From Montanilutibacter psychrotolerans (GTDB lineage: Bacteria > Pseudomonadota > Gammaproteobacteria > Xanthomonadales > Xanthomonadaceae), in assembly GCF_003719825.1 (NCBI RefSeq), contig NZ_RIBS01000001.1:124001-188000 (forward strand): DNA of 64,000 nt. The letters are read 5' to 3'. Of the stretch, positions 9,078-19,190 are shown one piece after another. A program made the position numbers and the translations under genes. Within the stretch, counting starts at the first letter, position 1, and the number at the start of each line of letters is the position of its first letter. Below the pieces are notes generated by a model. It saw only the letters and a program-made list of their open reading frames with translations. It was not told where the DNA came from and did not search any database.

Positions 9078-10632
9078 CTAGCCCACCGTGACCAGCGGGA
9101 TCGGCGACCGTTTCGAAGACCCCCTGGCGGGCCTGGTCAGCGCGTCCTCATGTTCAGACAGGGACGCGCCCCAGAACTGGTCCAGCCGCGGGCCGCGCCG
9201 CAACCGACGGCCGAACAGGAAGCCCAGGATTTCGCGCGGCCACACTCGCCGGCCCATGCGGGTGTACCAGCGCATCGCGTAGCGAACCTCCGGGTCCGGA
9301 TGCAGCAGGTTGCGGAACAGGGCGCGCGGTCGCAGCTGCATGATCGCCTCGATGCCCTTCACCCACAGCAGCACTCGCCAGGGCGGCACGCGCGAGGTCG
9401 CCAGCACCTGGTGCTTGTAGTCCCACTTGCGCACGTCCGGCTCGATCACACGGCGGTCGGCCACGGTGTCGAAGTAGGGCGTCCAGCGGTGCGGCGTCAC
9501 GTACAGCAGCTGGATCTGGTCGGGGTCGTAGCTCAGCAGGTGTTTCAACGAGTTCCAGTAGTCGCGGTCGGTCTCCTCGTCGAAGCCGACCACGTACGTC
9601 GCCATGGAGACGATGCCGTGCTGGCGCAGCAGGCGGATCGCCTCGCGGTCCTCGCTGCCGGTGGCGCCCTTGCGGATCGCGGCCAGCGTCGCGTCGGAGT
9701 AGCTTTCGATGCCCATCAGGAAGCGGATCACGCCCGCGCGCTTGTACAGGTGCAGGATGTCGGCGTCGCGCACGATGTCGCCGGCGCGCGTGGAGCCCAC
9801 CAGGGGTCAGTGGCACGTTCTGCGCGATCAGCGCTTCCAGGAAGGCTTTCCACGCCTTGCGCGAGCCGGTCGGCAGCTCGTCGGCGAAGTTGATCAACGC
9901 CACGCCGTGCTCGCGGTACAGCCGCGCCAGCTCCGCGGCGAACTTCACCGGGTCCCGGTGCCGCCAGCGGGTCCAGAAGCCGCGCTGCCCGCAGTAGCTG
10001 CACAGGTAGGGGCAGCCGCGCGAGAACTGCACCACCACCGCCTTGCGGCCGCCCCAGTACGAATAGCGGTCGTGGTCGATCAGTTCCCAGGCGACGCGGC
10101 ATTCGTCCAGGTCGGTGGCCATCTCAGCCGGCCCCGTGGTGCGCACCGTGCCGTCCACGCGCCAGGCGATGCCCGGGACGGTGGACAGTTCCTCGTTCGC
10201 CGCCAGGGCCTGCATCAGCTTCAGCGCCGTGCGCTCTCCTTCGCCACGCACGATCACGTCGATCGCGGGTTCGGCGGCCAACACGTCCTGCCAGTGGTAG
10301 GTCGGAAACACGCCGCCATACACGATCCGCAACGCGGGCAGACACCGCTTCAGTTGTGCCGCGATCTTCGCCACCGTGGGATGCGCCGAGGTCGACCCCG
10401 AGTGCCCGACCATCAGCGCATCCGGTCGCCTGCTGTGCACCTCGGCGACGATGGCTTCCACCGACATCGGCCCGAACTCGGCATCCAGCAGCTCCACCTG
10501 GAAGCCTGCATCGAGCAACGGCCCGCCGATGCTCAACAGCCCCAACGGCGGCAACTGCTCGCGCGGGATGCGGCTGCCGATTGCGGTGTGCGGCGGGTTC
10601 AACAGGAGGATGCGCAGCGTGGGTGCGGACAT
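9078..10632 (-). pseudogene. B12-binding radical SAM protein, one-base frameshift
   Basis: The N-terminal part from ATG 10632 (MSAPTLRILLLNPP) carries a cobalamin-binding-like domain, then the radical SAM cluster motif CPYLCSYC. Near 9805 the frame breaks. The rest of the protein (TRAGDIVRDADILHLYKRAG onward) continues in another frame to 9078. Removing one base from the GGGG run at 9803-9806 restores a continuous frame of about 517 aa reading LTLVGSTRAGD across the join. The family resembles BchE/HpnP-type methylases and cyclases; the substrate is unknown. Either the gene is freshly inactivated or the base is a sequencing error; both halves are otherwise intact. It lies between ahcY and metK. 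Confidence 0.8.
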
Positions 10633-10907
10633 GGCCGGTTCCGTGAAGGAGTGGCCGGCGTCCTGTTGAGCCGGCACCGCGTGCTTGCGGTGCCGGGGAT
10701 GCTGAAAGCGCCCGGTGAGAGCCGTATGAAGTGAATGTGAGGCGGGCCGCCGTAGCCAGGCCCGACGACCGGCCGCAGGTTTCACGCGTTCAACGATGAG
10801 GGTTCTTTCCGCGAACGCGAGATCACGGGGCCGCAGCCATCGATGTCGCTCGCGCACACGCCCAAACGAATGCCTCGGCCGTAAACACCCATTGCCTGCG
10901 TCCAAAA
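10633..10907. other. Intergenic stretch between radical SAM gene and metK
   Basis: No credible reading frame is seen. A perfect 10-bp hairpin (CCGGCACCGC 10671-10680, GCGGTGCCGG 10687-10696, six-base loop) lies about 40 bases upstream of the radical SAM start and could sit in its leader. The rest is featureless apart from the metK terminator that follows. Confidence 0.5.
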
Positions 10908-10937
10908 GAAAACGGGCCGCATCAGCGGCCCGTTTTC
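10908..10937 (-). terminator. Intrinsic terminator of metK
   Basis: A perfect 13-bp stem (GAAAACGGGCCGC 10908-10920, GCGGCCCGTTTTC 10925-10937) with loop ATCA lies just past the metK stop. On the minus strand the stem ends in TTTTCTTTTGG, giving a good U-rich tail. Confidence 0.88.
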
Positions 10938-10957
10938 GTCACGCGTTGAAGTCTGGC

Positions 10958-12196
<1,239 letters not shown>

Positions 12197-12203
12197 CGAG
12201 GTT

Positions 12204-12229
12204 ATATCCTTGCATTCGGATAAAAGGAT
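12204..12229 (-). promoter_or_regulatory. metK leader hairpin covering the ribosome-binding site
   Basis: Just upstream of the metK ATG, ATCCTT and AAGGAT (minus strand, 12229-12224 and 12211-12206) can pair over a 12-base loop. The alternative TATCC/GGATA (12222-12218, 12209-12205) uses the same AAGGAT Shine-Dalgarno sequence. Either pairing would hide the ribosome-binding site. It does not match a SAM riboswitch consensus I recognise. Confidence 0.35.
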
Positions 12230-12468
12230 GGGCGCGCATCATACAGAGTCGCCGGCGCCGGCGCATTGTGCCCCGTAAGGGGTTGGGCGTCAGTTAAGGG
12301 CAGTGACGACGTAAACGCCAGCGCGAGTTGCGCGTCAGGCCCGGTCCGTGGCGGTTTGGGCGCCGCGCGAGGGGTTGTCACGCCGCTGTCGCGCGCGCGC
12401 AACGGCGCTGTCGCGCTGCCCGCACAGGCTGCGCGGCAACGGCCTCACCGGCTGCTGCCGCCGCGCCA

Positions 12469-14223
12469 ATGCTCCAGCTCGAACGCCGCCTGCAAACCCG
12501 TTTCCCGCACTGGTTCCGCGGTCGCCGCGGCGACCTCGCCCGGCCGTTGCTGCGCTCGATCGGGCGCTGGTCGCGGTTCGATGCGCTGGACGCGTTCATC
12601 GCCGCCAGTGCCGGGTTGCGCGATTTCGCCTTCGTCCAGGCATCGCTGGAGTTCCTGCAGGCGCGCTACGTCGCCGACCCGCACGAGGTCGAACGCATCC
12701 CGTCCACCGGGCGGCTGCTGATTGTCGCCAACCATCCCTCCGGCGCGCTCGACGCGCTGGCGTTGCTGGACCTGGTGGGACGCGTGCGTCGCGACGTCCG
12801 CATCGTCGCCAACGACCTGCTGTCGGCGCTGGATGGCCTGCAGGGTCTGCTTCTGCCCGTGCGCATCCTGGGCGGGCGACCAAGCGCGGAAAGCCTGCGC
12901 GCGATCGAGGCGGCACTGGAGGCCGAGCAGTGCGTGATCGTGTTCCCGGCCGGCGAAGTGGCGCGGCTGAGCCTGCGTGGCGTCACCGACGGCCGCTGGC
13001 GCCGCGGGTTCCTGCGCTTCGCACGGGCCACGCGCGCGCCGGTGCTGCCGATCCGCGTGGAGGCGCGCAACTCGGCGTTGTTCTACGGGGCCTCGGCGCT
13101 GTTCAAGCCCGCAGGCACCGCACTGCTGGCCCGCGAGATGTTCGCGAGGGGGGCGCGGCGGATCGCGCTGCGCATCGGACGGCAGATTCATCTGCCGCCG
13201 GACGGCGATCCGGAACGGTTGCTGCGTGAGGTGCGCCGCGAGCTGCATGCGATCGGCACGCGGCGCGAGCGGCCTGCCGCGGTGGTCGCCCAGCCCGAAT
13301 CGATCGAACCGGAAGCCTTGATCGACGCGATCGATCCTGCGCAGGTGCGGTCCGGCATCGAGGCGATGGCGTTGCTGGGCCGGACCCTGGACGGCAAGCA
13401 GATCCGCGTCGGCACGCTCACGGCCGGCGCGCCCTTGCTGCGCGAGATCGGCCGCCTGCGCGAGCTGACGTTCCGGGCGGTCGGGGAGGGCACCGGCCAG
13501 CGACTGGACGTGGATGTCTACGACAGTTGGTACGAGCACATCGTTTTGTGGGACGACACGGCCACCCGGATCGCGGGTGCGTACCGGGTCGCGCGCGGGG
13601 CGAAGGTGCTGGGCGAGCGCGGCCTGGCCGGGCTGTATACCGCCTCGCTGTTCCGCTATGCCGACGACGCCGTGCCGCGACTGGCGGCGGGAATGGAACT
13701 GGGCCGCAGCTTTGTCGTGCCGGACTACTGGGGAAGTCGCGGCATCGACTACCTCTGGCAGGGTATCGGCGCCTACCTGGCGCGCCATCGCAACGTGCGC
13801 TACCTCTACGGCCCCGTGTCGATCAGCGCCGCGCTGCCGATCGATGCCCGCGAGCAGATCGTCTCGTACTACGCCTGCTACTACGGCAGCAGCGAGGCGT
13901 GCGCGGAGTCGAAGCAGCCGTTCGCGTATCGGGCCGCGCCGCCGGGATTCGGCGCGCTCGACGCCGCCACGGCGTTCGGCGTGCTCAAGGGCAACCTTCA
14001 CGCCCTCGGCGCGACGCTGCCGATGCTCTACAAGCAGTACACCGAGCTCTGCGAACCCGGCGGTGCACGGTTCCTCGCCTTCGGTGTCGATCCGGCATTC
14101 CGCGATGCGGTCGACGGCCTGATCGAACTCGACCTGCACACGCTGCGGCCGAAAAAGCGCGAGCGCTATCTGGGCGTCGCCGTCGATGGCGCGTCCACGG
14201 GACCGGCACACGCCGTGGCGTGA
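12469..14223 (+). CDS. olsF: OlsF-like two-domain acyltransferase (ornithine lipid synthesis)
   Basis: From ATG 12469, 584 aa. The N-terminal half is a PlsC/LPLAT-type acyltransferase: NHPSGALD at 88-95 is the catalytic His/Asp motif in its H-x5-D form, and FPAGEVAR at 159-166 matches the substrate-binding block. The C-terminal half (about 310-500) matches the GNAT/OlsB 'hemolysin' acyltransferase domain. This order is that of OlsF, in which the C-terminal part N-acylates ornithine and the N-terminal part O-acylates the product to give phosphate-free ornithine lipids. The start is uncertain because no clear ribosome-binding site is seen and the frame stays open upstream to 12328. The alternative is an uncharacterised hemolysin-like acyltransferase. 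Confidence 0.7.
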   Translation: MLQLERRLQTRFPHWFRGRRGDLARPLLRSIGRWSRFDALDAFIAASAGLRDFAFVQASLEFLQARYVADPHEVERIPSTGRLLIVANHPSGALDALALLDLVGRVRRDVRIVANDLLSALDGLQGLLLPVRILGGRPSAESLRAIEAALEAEQCVIVFPAGEVARLSLRGVTDGRWRRGFLRFARATRAPVLPIRVEARNSALFYGASALFKPAGTALLAREMFARGARRIALRIGRQIHLPPDGDPERLLREVRRELHAIGTRRERPAAVVAQPESIEPEALIDAIDPAQVRSGIEAMALLGRTLDGKQIRVGTLTAGAPLLREIGRLRELTFRAVGEGTGQRLDVDVYDSWYEHIVLWDDTATRIAGAYRVARGAKVLGERGLAGLYTASLFRYADDAVPRLAAGMELGRSFVVPDYWGSRGIDYLWQGIGAYLARHRNVRYLYGPVSISAALPIDAREQIVSYYACYYGSSEACAESKQPFAYRAAPPGFGALDAATAFGVLKGNLHALGATLPMLYKQYTELCEPGGARFLAFGVDPAFRDAVDGLIELDLHTLRPKKRERYLGVAVDGASTGPAHAVA

Positions 14224-14286
14224 GAACCGCCGCGCCGTTGCCGCAGGCGGCGTGAGCGTACAGGCCGCGCCGGGTAGCATGTCGGC

Positions 14287-15369
14287 ATGGACTCATTGAC
14301 GCAGATCGTGCTCGCCGCGGCCATCGCCGCGGCCATCGCCCCGCCCGGACACCGCCGTGCCGCGCTGCTTGCCGGTGCCGCACTGGGCACCTTGCCGGAC
14401 CTGGACGTGATTCCGGTGACCCTGCTGACCGACGACCCGGTGGCGCGGATGACCTGACATCGCAGCATCAGCCATTCGCTGCTCGTTCTGCCGCTGGTGG
14501 CCTGGGCCATCTGGGCCTGGTGTCGCGGTCGAGGCGGGCGCGTGGCGCAATCGCCACGACGCTGGTGGTGGGCGATCGTGCTGGCGCTGGTGACGCACCC
14601 GCTGCTCGACGCCTTCACCGTCTACGGCACGCAGCTGTGGTGGCCCTTTCGTCCCCCGCCGACGATGTGGTCGAGTGTGTTCATCATCGATCCGCTGTAC
14701 ACGATCTGGCTGCTGCTGGGGTGCGTGATCGCCTGGTTTGCGCGCACCCGGCCGCTGGCGCAGCACGCACTGGTGGCGGCGCTGTCGATCAGTTCGTTGT
14801 ACCTGGGCGCGTCGTTGCTGGCCAAATCGATGGTCGAGCGCGAGGCCGAACGTTCGCTTGCGGCGCTCGGCCTGCAGGATGCGCCACGGTTCTCCGTGCC
14901 AATGCCGTTCAACATCCTGCTCTGGCGGGTGGTGGCGATGACCCCGGAAGGCCACGTCGAAGGCGAACGCTCGCTCTTCGCCGATCGCGGGCCGATGCGT
15001 CTGCGTGCCTACCGCTCCGATGTCCAGGCGTACGCACAGGTTCGCGCGCTGCCCGACGTGCAGCGACTGGCGTGGTTCAACCACGGCTTCATGAAGGCGC
15101 AGCAGCACGAAGGCGAGCTGGTGCTGAGCGACCTGCGCATGGGCGCCGAACCCGACTACACATTCCGTTTCGTCGTTGCACGGCGCGACGGCGACCATTG
15201 GCGCGCGATACCGGCGCGGCAGTTGCGCTGGCCGTGGCAGGCTTCGCGCCGGTTGGGCGCGATGTGGCAGCGGATCTGGCGCGAGCCGGGCCCGTCGGCG
15301 GCGTCCGCGCACGACGCAACGCCGTCACCGGCACAGCCGGCGGCGTTGCGTGTCGATGTGCGCGAATGA
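14287..15369 (+). pseudogene. YdjM-like membrane metal-dependent hydrolase with in-frame TGA
   Basis: The frame from ATG 14287 (MDSLTQIVLAAA, then LLAGAALGTLPDLDV) is the standard start of the DUF457/YdjM membrane hydrolase family. After 56 codons it meets TGA at 14455-14457. The frame continues without further breaks to 15369, beginning with the family's HRSISHSLL motif and then THPLLDAF. With the TGA read as a residue, for example TGG Trp, the protein would be 360 aa with several membrane helices. The rest shows no decay, so this is a recent nonsense mutation, a sequencing error, or readthrough. A downstream start at 14497 would lose the conserved His motif. Confidence 0.75.
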
Positions 15370-15558
15370 CAAATCCTGTGACGTCGCGGTCGGCGGCGTC
15401 CGGATGGTGCAGCGAGGTGTCTGGCGCAGGAGCGGCGTCAACCGCTTTGCCGCCAGGAGATGGAGCATCGATGACCGTGCACGATCATCGACGCACGCAA
15501 GCACTCACGACTGGCTCCGCTCCTGCAAGGAGCCCCCTGGTGACACGAATCGTGGCGA

Positions 15559-15885
15559 TCAGCGCGCCGGTGCCTCGACCACGGCAACGTGACGCTCGGG
15601 CGCTTGGTTGGTGGTGGCGACGCGGGCGTCGCGCGGGATGTCCAACGTGATAGTGCGTCCCGCGAGAAGGTCGGCAGCGCGTTCCTTGCCAAGCGCGTTC
15701 TCGAACTGCTCGCGCGCGCGCTCGTAGCTGCGCGTGTATTCGGCGAATGGTGTGCGGTTGCCCATCAGCATCTGCACCTTGCGTTCGCTCAGTCCAGTCT
15801 GTTGGGCGATCAAGGAGAGGTCGCCGGCGTAGGCTGGGGCCGCAGCAACGAGCGCAACGGCGATGAAGGCAGCTTTGGCGTTCAT
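15559..15885 (-). CDS. Small secreted protein of unknown function
   Basis: 108 aa from MNAKAAFIAV at 15885, preceded by GGAG. The first 20 residues form a signal peptide ending AYA-GD. The mature part is about 88 aa, charged, with a central Arg/Glu-rich region (TRSYERAREQFENAL) and no cysteines. An upstream in-frame ATG at 15996 exists but would bury the signal peptide. I do not recognise the family; an exported stress or envelope protein is only a guess. Confidence 0.6.
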   Translation of the reverse strand: MNAKAAFIAVALVAAAPAYAGDLSLIAQQTGLSERKVQMLMGNRTPFAEYTRSYERAREQFENALGKERAADLLAGRTITLDIPRDARVATTNQAPERHVAVVEAPAR

Positions 15886-16084
15886 GGTGGTCTCCAGTGC
15901 GGGCCACTCCTGGCCCAGTGACTGCGGGGGAGCGCAGGCCGGTGGGACTCCGGCCGATGCATCCTCCCGCTGCCCGCAAGCGAATACGAGTGCCAATCAG
16001 GCCCATGACCGACGACATGCTACGGGGCCAATTGACCCCCTTCGGGCATGCTTGTTGCGTTATGCAAACAGCGCGCCGCGCAGT

Positions 16085-16118
16085 GTGCGTGGCGCGCTGC
16101 AATACGCATGCCACGCAC
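16085..16118. repeat. Inverted repeat downstream of the methyltransferase gene
   Basis: A perfect 9-bp inverted repeat (GTGCGTGGC 16085-16093, GCCACGCAC 16110-16118) with a 16-base loop sits 15 bases past the stop of the minus-strand methyltransferase gene. The surroundings are rich in GCGC/TGCA repeats. There is no T tract, so it could be a weak terminator or a protein-binding palindrome. Confidence 0.35.
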
Positions 16119-16132
16119 GCTGCAACGCATGC

Positions 16133-17014
16133 TCAATACACGGTCGCGCGTGCCTGCACGAACGAGTAGAAGAACACCGCATCGGGATCGCTCTGCACCT
16201 GGTGCATCTCTTTTCGCACGCCTTCGACCGTTGCCGCATCGACCTTTCCCGCGGCCAGCAGCTGGTCGGCGGCCGACAGCATCAGCTCCTCCCAGAACGC
16301 GATCATGGTCTTGCGCCGACCCGGCTCGCGATTGTCGAAGTGGAAGGTCTTGACCTCGGTGGCGACATCACGGAAACCGCCTGCCAGCAGCAGGTTGCCG
16401 AGCTTGGCCCCAACGAACGGATCGCCGCCACTGTCGATCTGGAAATCGTTGAACGCCATCCAGTAGCGCCACACGTTTGGCGAGTAGGGATCGAGCAGGA
16501 ACGAGGCGTTCATCACCTCGGTCACGTACACCGTCGCGCCGGGCGACAGCACACGCCGTATCTCGCTGAGCACCCGCGCCGGTGAGGGCACGTGCTCGAG
16601 CACCCAGCACAAGAAGGCCGCATCGAAGCTGCGCGGCTCGAACGGCAGGTCGGTGGCGTCGGCCTGCTGCAGCGAGTAGCGGCCTTCGAGCCATGGCATG
16701 CGGCCGAGGTTGTCGTGGGCGGCGGACAGCTGTGCGTTGCTGAGGTCGACGCAGGTGGCGTGCAGGTCGGGGAAACGGCGCAGCAGGATTTCGGTCTGCG
16801 CGCCGACACCACTGCCAACCTCGAGCAGCCGACGCGCGCCGGCGAAGTCGATGTTCCGGAAGATCGTCGACTCGGCGATGTGCGCCTGTTTCACGAGGCG
16901 CGCCTGCTCGGTGGACGAGAACCCGTGCAGGTAAGGGAAATCGGTGGTGCTGCGGTTGGTTGCGTCGCCGCTCGAACTGTCGTCGCCGGCGGTGATGTGG
17001 TCGATGCTTGCCAT
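16133..17014 (-). CDS. Class I SAM-dependent methyltransferase
   Basis: 293 aa from ATG 17014, which has GAGG about six bases upstream. The Rossmann-type methyltransferase core shows motif I LLEVGSGVGAQT, a downstream acidic residue (CVDLS), and the post-motif stretch FDAAFLCWVLEHVPSP. This matches the Methyltransf_11/25 families, whose substrates are small molecules or lipids. It follows dusB with an 88-base gap on the same strand. The substrate cannot be read from sequence. An in-frame start at 17131 would overlap the dusB 3' end and is less likely. Confidence 0.8.
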   Translation of the reverse strand: MASIDHITAGDDSSSGDATNRSTTDFPYLHGFSSTEQARLVKQAHIAESTIFRNIDFAGARRLLEVGSGVGAQTEILLRRFPDLHATCVDLSNAQLSAAHDNLGRMPWLEGRYSLQQADATDLPFEPRSFDAAFLCWVLEHVPSPARVLSEIRRVLSPGATVYVTEVMNASFLLDPYSPNVWRYWMAFNDFQIDSGGDPFVGAKLGNLLLAGGFRDVATEVKTFHFDNREPGRRKTMIAFWEELMLSAADQLLAAGKVDAATVEGVRKEMHQVQSDPDAVFFYSFVQARATVY

Positions 17015-17102
17015 GGAACGCCTCGGATCGGGATTGCCAACGCGCATGGTGCGCGCGAAATCGTCGATCCGCGTGACGGCAATCGCGGTATCGAGAACCC
17101 GG

Positions 17103-18116
17103 TCAGGCTGCCGATTGCAACGGGTCGACACCGGCGATCAGCGCATCGAAATAGTCGCGGGTGAGGCGCAGTTGCGCCTGCGCGGTCTCGGCGCGATTGA
17201 CCACGGCACGGAATGCGGCGTTTTCCGGCCGGTCCTTGGCGTACCAGCCCAGGTGCTTGCGGGCGATGCGCACGCCCGAGACTTCACCGTAGAACTCGTG
17301 GAGGTGCTCGAGGTGGCCCATCAGCACATCGCGGACCTCGGCCAGGCCGGGCTCGGGCAGCAATTCGCCGGTTGCCAGGTAGTGGGCGATCTCGCGGAAG
17401 ATCCACGGACGGCCCTGTGCGGCGCGACCGACCATCACCGCGTCGCACCCCGTGTGCACGAGCACCGCCTCGGCCTTGTGCGGCGAGTCGATATCGCCGT
17501 TGGCCAGCACCGGTATCGACAGCTGCGCCTTGATCGCGGCGATGGTGTCGTATTCGGCGATGCCGGTGTACTGCTGGTCGCGCGTGCGGCCGTGGACCGC
17601 GAGCGCGGCGATACCCGATTCCTGCGCGATGCGTGCGATCTGCGGCGCGTTGCGTTGGCCTTCCGCCCAGCCCGTGCGGATCTTGAGGGTGACCGGCACG
17701 TCGACCGCGCCGACCACCGCTTCGAGAATGCGCGCGACCAGTTCCGGCTCGCGCATCAGCGCCGATCCCGCCCAGGCGTTGCATACCTTCTTGGCCGGGC
17801 ACCCCATGTTGATGTCGATGATCTGCGCGCCGTGGTCGACGTTGTACTTCGCCGCTTCGGCCATGACCTGCGGAACGGTGCCGGCGATCTGCACGCTGAT
17901 CGGATCGGGTTCGCCGGCGTGATCCATGCGATGTCGCGACTTGGCGGTGGTCCAGAAGCGCGGGTCGGAGGTGGTCATTTCCGACGCGCACAGGCCCGCG
18001 CCCAGGCGCTTGCACAGCACGCGGAACGGCTTGTCGGTGACGCCGGCCATGGGTGCCAGCACGACGCGTGGGGCGATCGTGTGGGCGCCGATGACAAAGG
18101 AATGGCCGCTGGACAT
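17103..18116 (-). CDS. dusB: tRNA-dihydrouridine synthase B
   Basis: 337-aa FMN-dependent enzyme that reduces uridine to dihydrouridine in the D-loop of tRNAs. The family's MAGVTDKPFR opening is present. The catalytic Cys is in INMGCPAKKV, the DusB-type CNAWAGSALM sequence follows, then TLKIRTGW and the VHGRT histidine. Length is normal. In many gammaproteobacteria fis follows dusB; here the next gene is a methyltransferase and no fis is seen. The DusB subtype call rests mainly on the CPAKKVCN...GSALM segment. Confidence 0.9.
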   Translation of the reverse strand: MSSGHSFVIGAHTIAPRVVLAPMAGVTDKPFRVLCKRLGAGLCASEMTTSDPRFWTTAKSRHRMDHAGEPDPISVQIAGTVPQVMAEAAKYNVDHGAQIIDINMGCPAKKVCNAWAGSALMREPELVARILEAVVGAVDVPVTLKIRTGWAEGQRNAPQIARIAQESGIAALAVHGRTRDQQYTGIAEYDTIAAIKAQLSIPVLANGDIDSPHKAEAVLVHTGCDAVMVGRAAQGRPWIFREIAHYLATGELLPEPGLAEVRDVLMGHLEHLHEFYGEVSGVRIARKHLGWYAKDRPENAAFRAVVNRAETAQAQLRLTRDYFDALIAGVDPLQSAA

Positions 18117-18199
18117 GACGGCAGTTTAGCGGAGCGGGCCGGGGAGGCCCGAACCGCCGCCGCGACCAAGTCGCCGTCGCGCTCGGCCGTGCGCTGGGC

Positions 18200-19186
18200 T
18201 CAGCCGTCTCCCGGCCCGAACCGCGCCTGGAAGTCCGCCTGCCTCGGCATCGAGGCCGCGGCGCCTTCCGCCTCGGTCGACAGGCCCGCGTAGCGGTTGG
18301 CAAAGGTGACGTGTTCGGCGAACGCCGCGCCCGGCCGGGACGCCAACGCCGCGACCAGCGCGCCGTTGAACGCATCGCCGGCACCGGTGGTGTCGACCGC
18401 CTGGCAGGGTTCGGCGGCAATGCGATAAGTGCCGCTGGTATCGCCCCGCAACGCATCGGCCGCGTGCGAGACGAAACAGCCCGCCGCGCCGAGGGTGACC
18501 ACGACCGAGCCGCGCGGGTGCAGGCGACGGCACAGCGCGTGCAGGGCGTCGTCGCCCAGCCCGCCGATTGCGTCGGCGGTGGGCGAATCGATGCCGGCGC
18601 GGCCGAGCAGGGCGACGAACTCGGTTTCGTTCGGGGTCAGCACCGTCGCCAGTGCAAGCAGTTCCGGGCTGGCCACGGCATTGGCCGGCGCCGGATTGAG
18701 TACGGTGACGACACCGGCGGCGCACGCGATGCGCAACGCCTCGGTGACCGCAGCCAGCGGCGATTCGAGCTGCGCGAGCACCGCGCTTGCCGAGCCCAGC
18801 AGGTCATGCTGATCGGCGACGAACGCCGGCGACAGCGACGCGTTGGCACCGGCGCCGATGACGATGCAGTTGCGGCCGTCGGCGTCGACGTAGATGCCGG
18901 CCGTGCCGGTGGGCGCGTGACTGTGCGCATCGCGCAGGTCGATGCCATCGGCGGTGGCCAGCGCACGTGCGAGCTGGCCTCCGATGTCGTCCCCCAGCGC
19001 GCACACGAACACCGTGTCCGCGCCGGCGCGGGCGGCGGCGGTGGCCTGGTTGAAGCCCTTGCCGCCGGGTCCGGTGTGGTACTCGCCGGCCAGCGTCTCG
19101 CCGGTGTCGGGCAGCTTGGCCACCGACCACACGTGGTCGACGTTGAACGAGCCCACGACGACCACGCGGCCCGCGCGCTGCGTCAT
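18200..19186 (-). CDS. rbsK: Ribokinase-like PfkB sugar kinase
   Basis: 328-aa PfkB-family kinase. Its N-terminal signature GPGGKGFNQATAAARAG and C-terminal DTTGAGDAFNGAL, with the catalytic Asp, are diagnostic of ribokinase. It would phosphorylate ribose, or possibly a nucleoside, with ATP. Its start is four bases from the stop of the nucleoside permease gene upstream on the same strand, so the pair forms an operon. This suggests that ribose released from imported nucleosides is the substrate (inference). Cytoplasmic. Confidence 0.85.
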   Translation of the reverse strand: MTQRAGRVVVVGSFNVDHVWSVAKLPDTGETLAGEYHTGPGGKGFNQATAAARAGADTVFVCALGDDIGGQLARALATADGIDLRDAHSHAPTGTAGIYVDADGRNCIVIGAGANASLSPAFVADQHDLLGSASAVLAQLESPLAAVTEALRIACAAGVVTVLNPAPANAVASPELLALATVLTPNETEFVALLGRAGIDSPTADAIGGLGDDALHALCRRLHPRGSVVVTLGAAGCFVSHAADALRGDTSGTYRIAAEPCQAVDTTGAGDAFNGALVAALASRPGAAFAEHVTFANRYAGLSTEAEGAAASMPRQADFQARFGPGDG

Positions 19187-19190
19187 GGGA

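Noticed and set aside
10711-10740. GAGAGCCGTATGAAGTGAA resembles a fragment often seen in group II introns
   Set aside because: Only about 19 bases match my recollection. There is no reverse transcriptase frame, no paired continuation and no domain V-like hairpin, so chance is more likely.
15511-15536. GGCTCC...AGGAGCC hairpin after the small secreted protein gene
   Set aside because: Short stem with no T tract on either strand; too weak to call a terminator.
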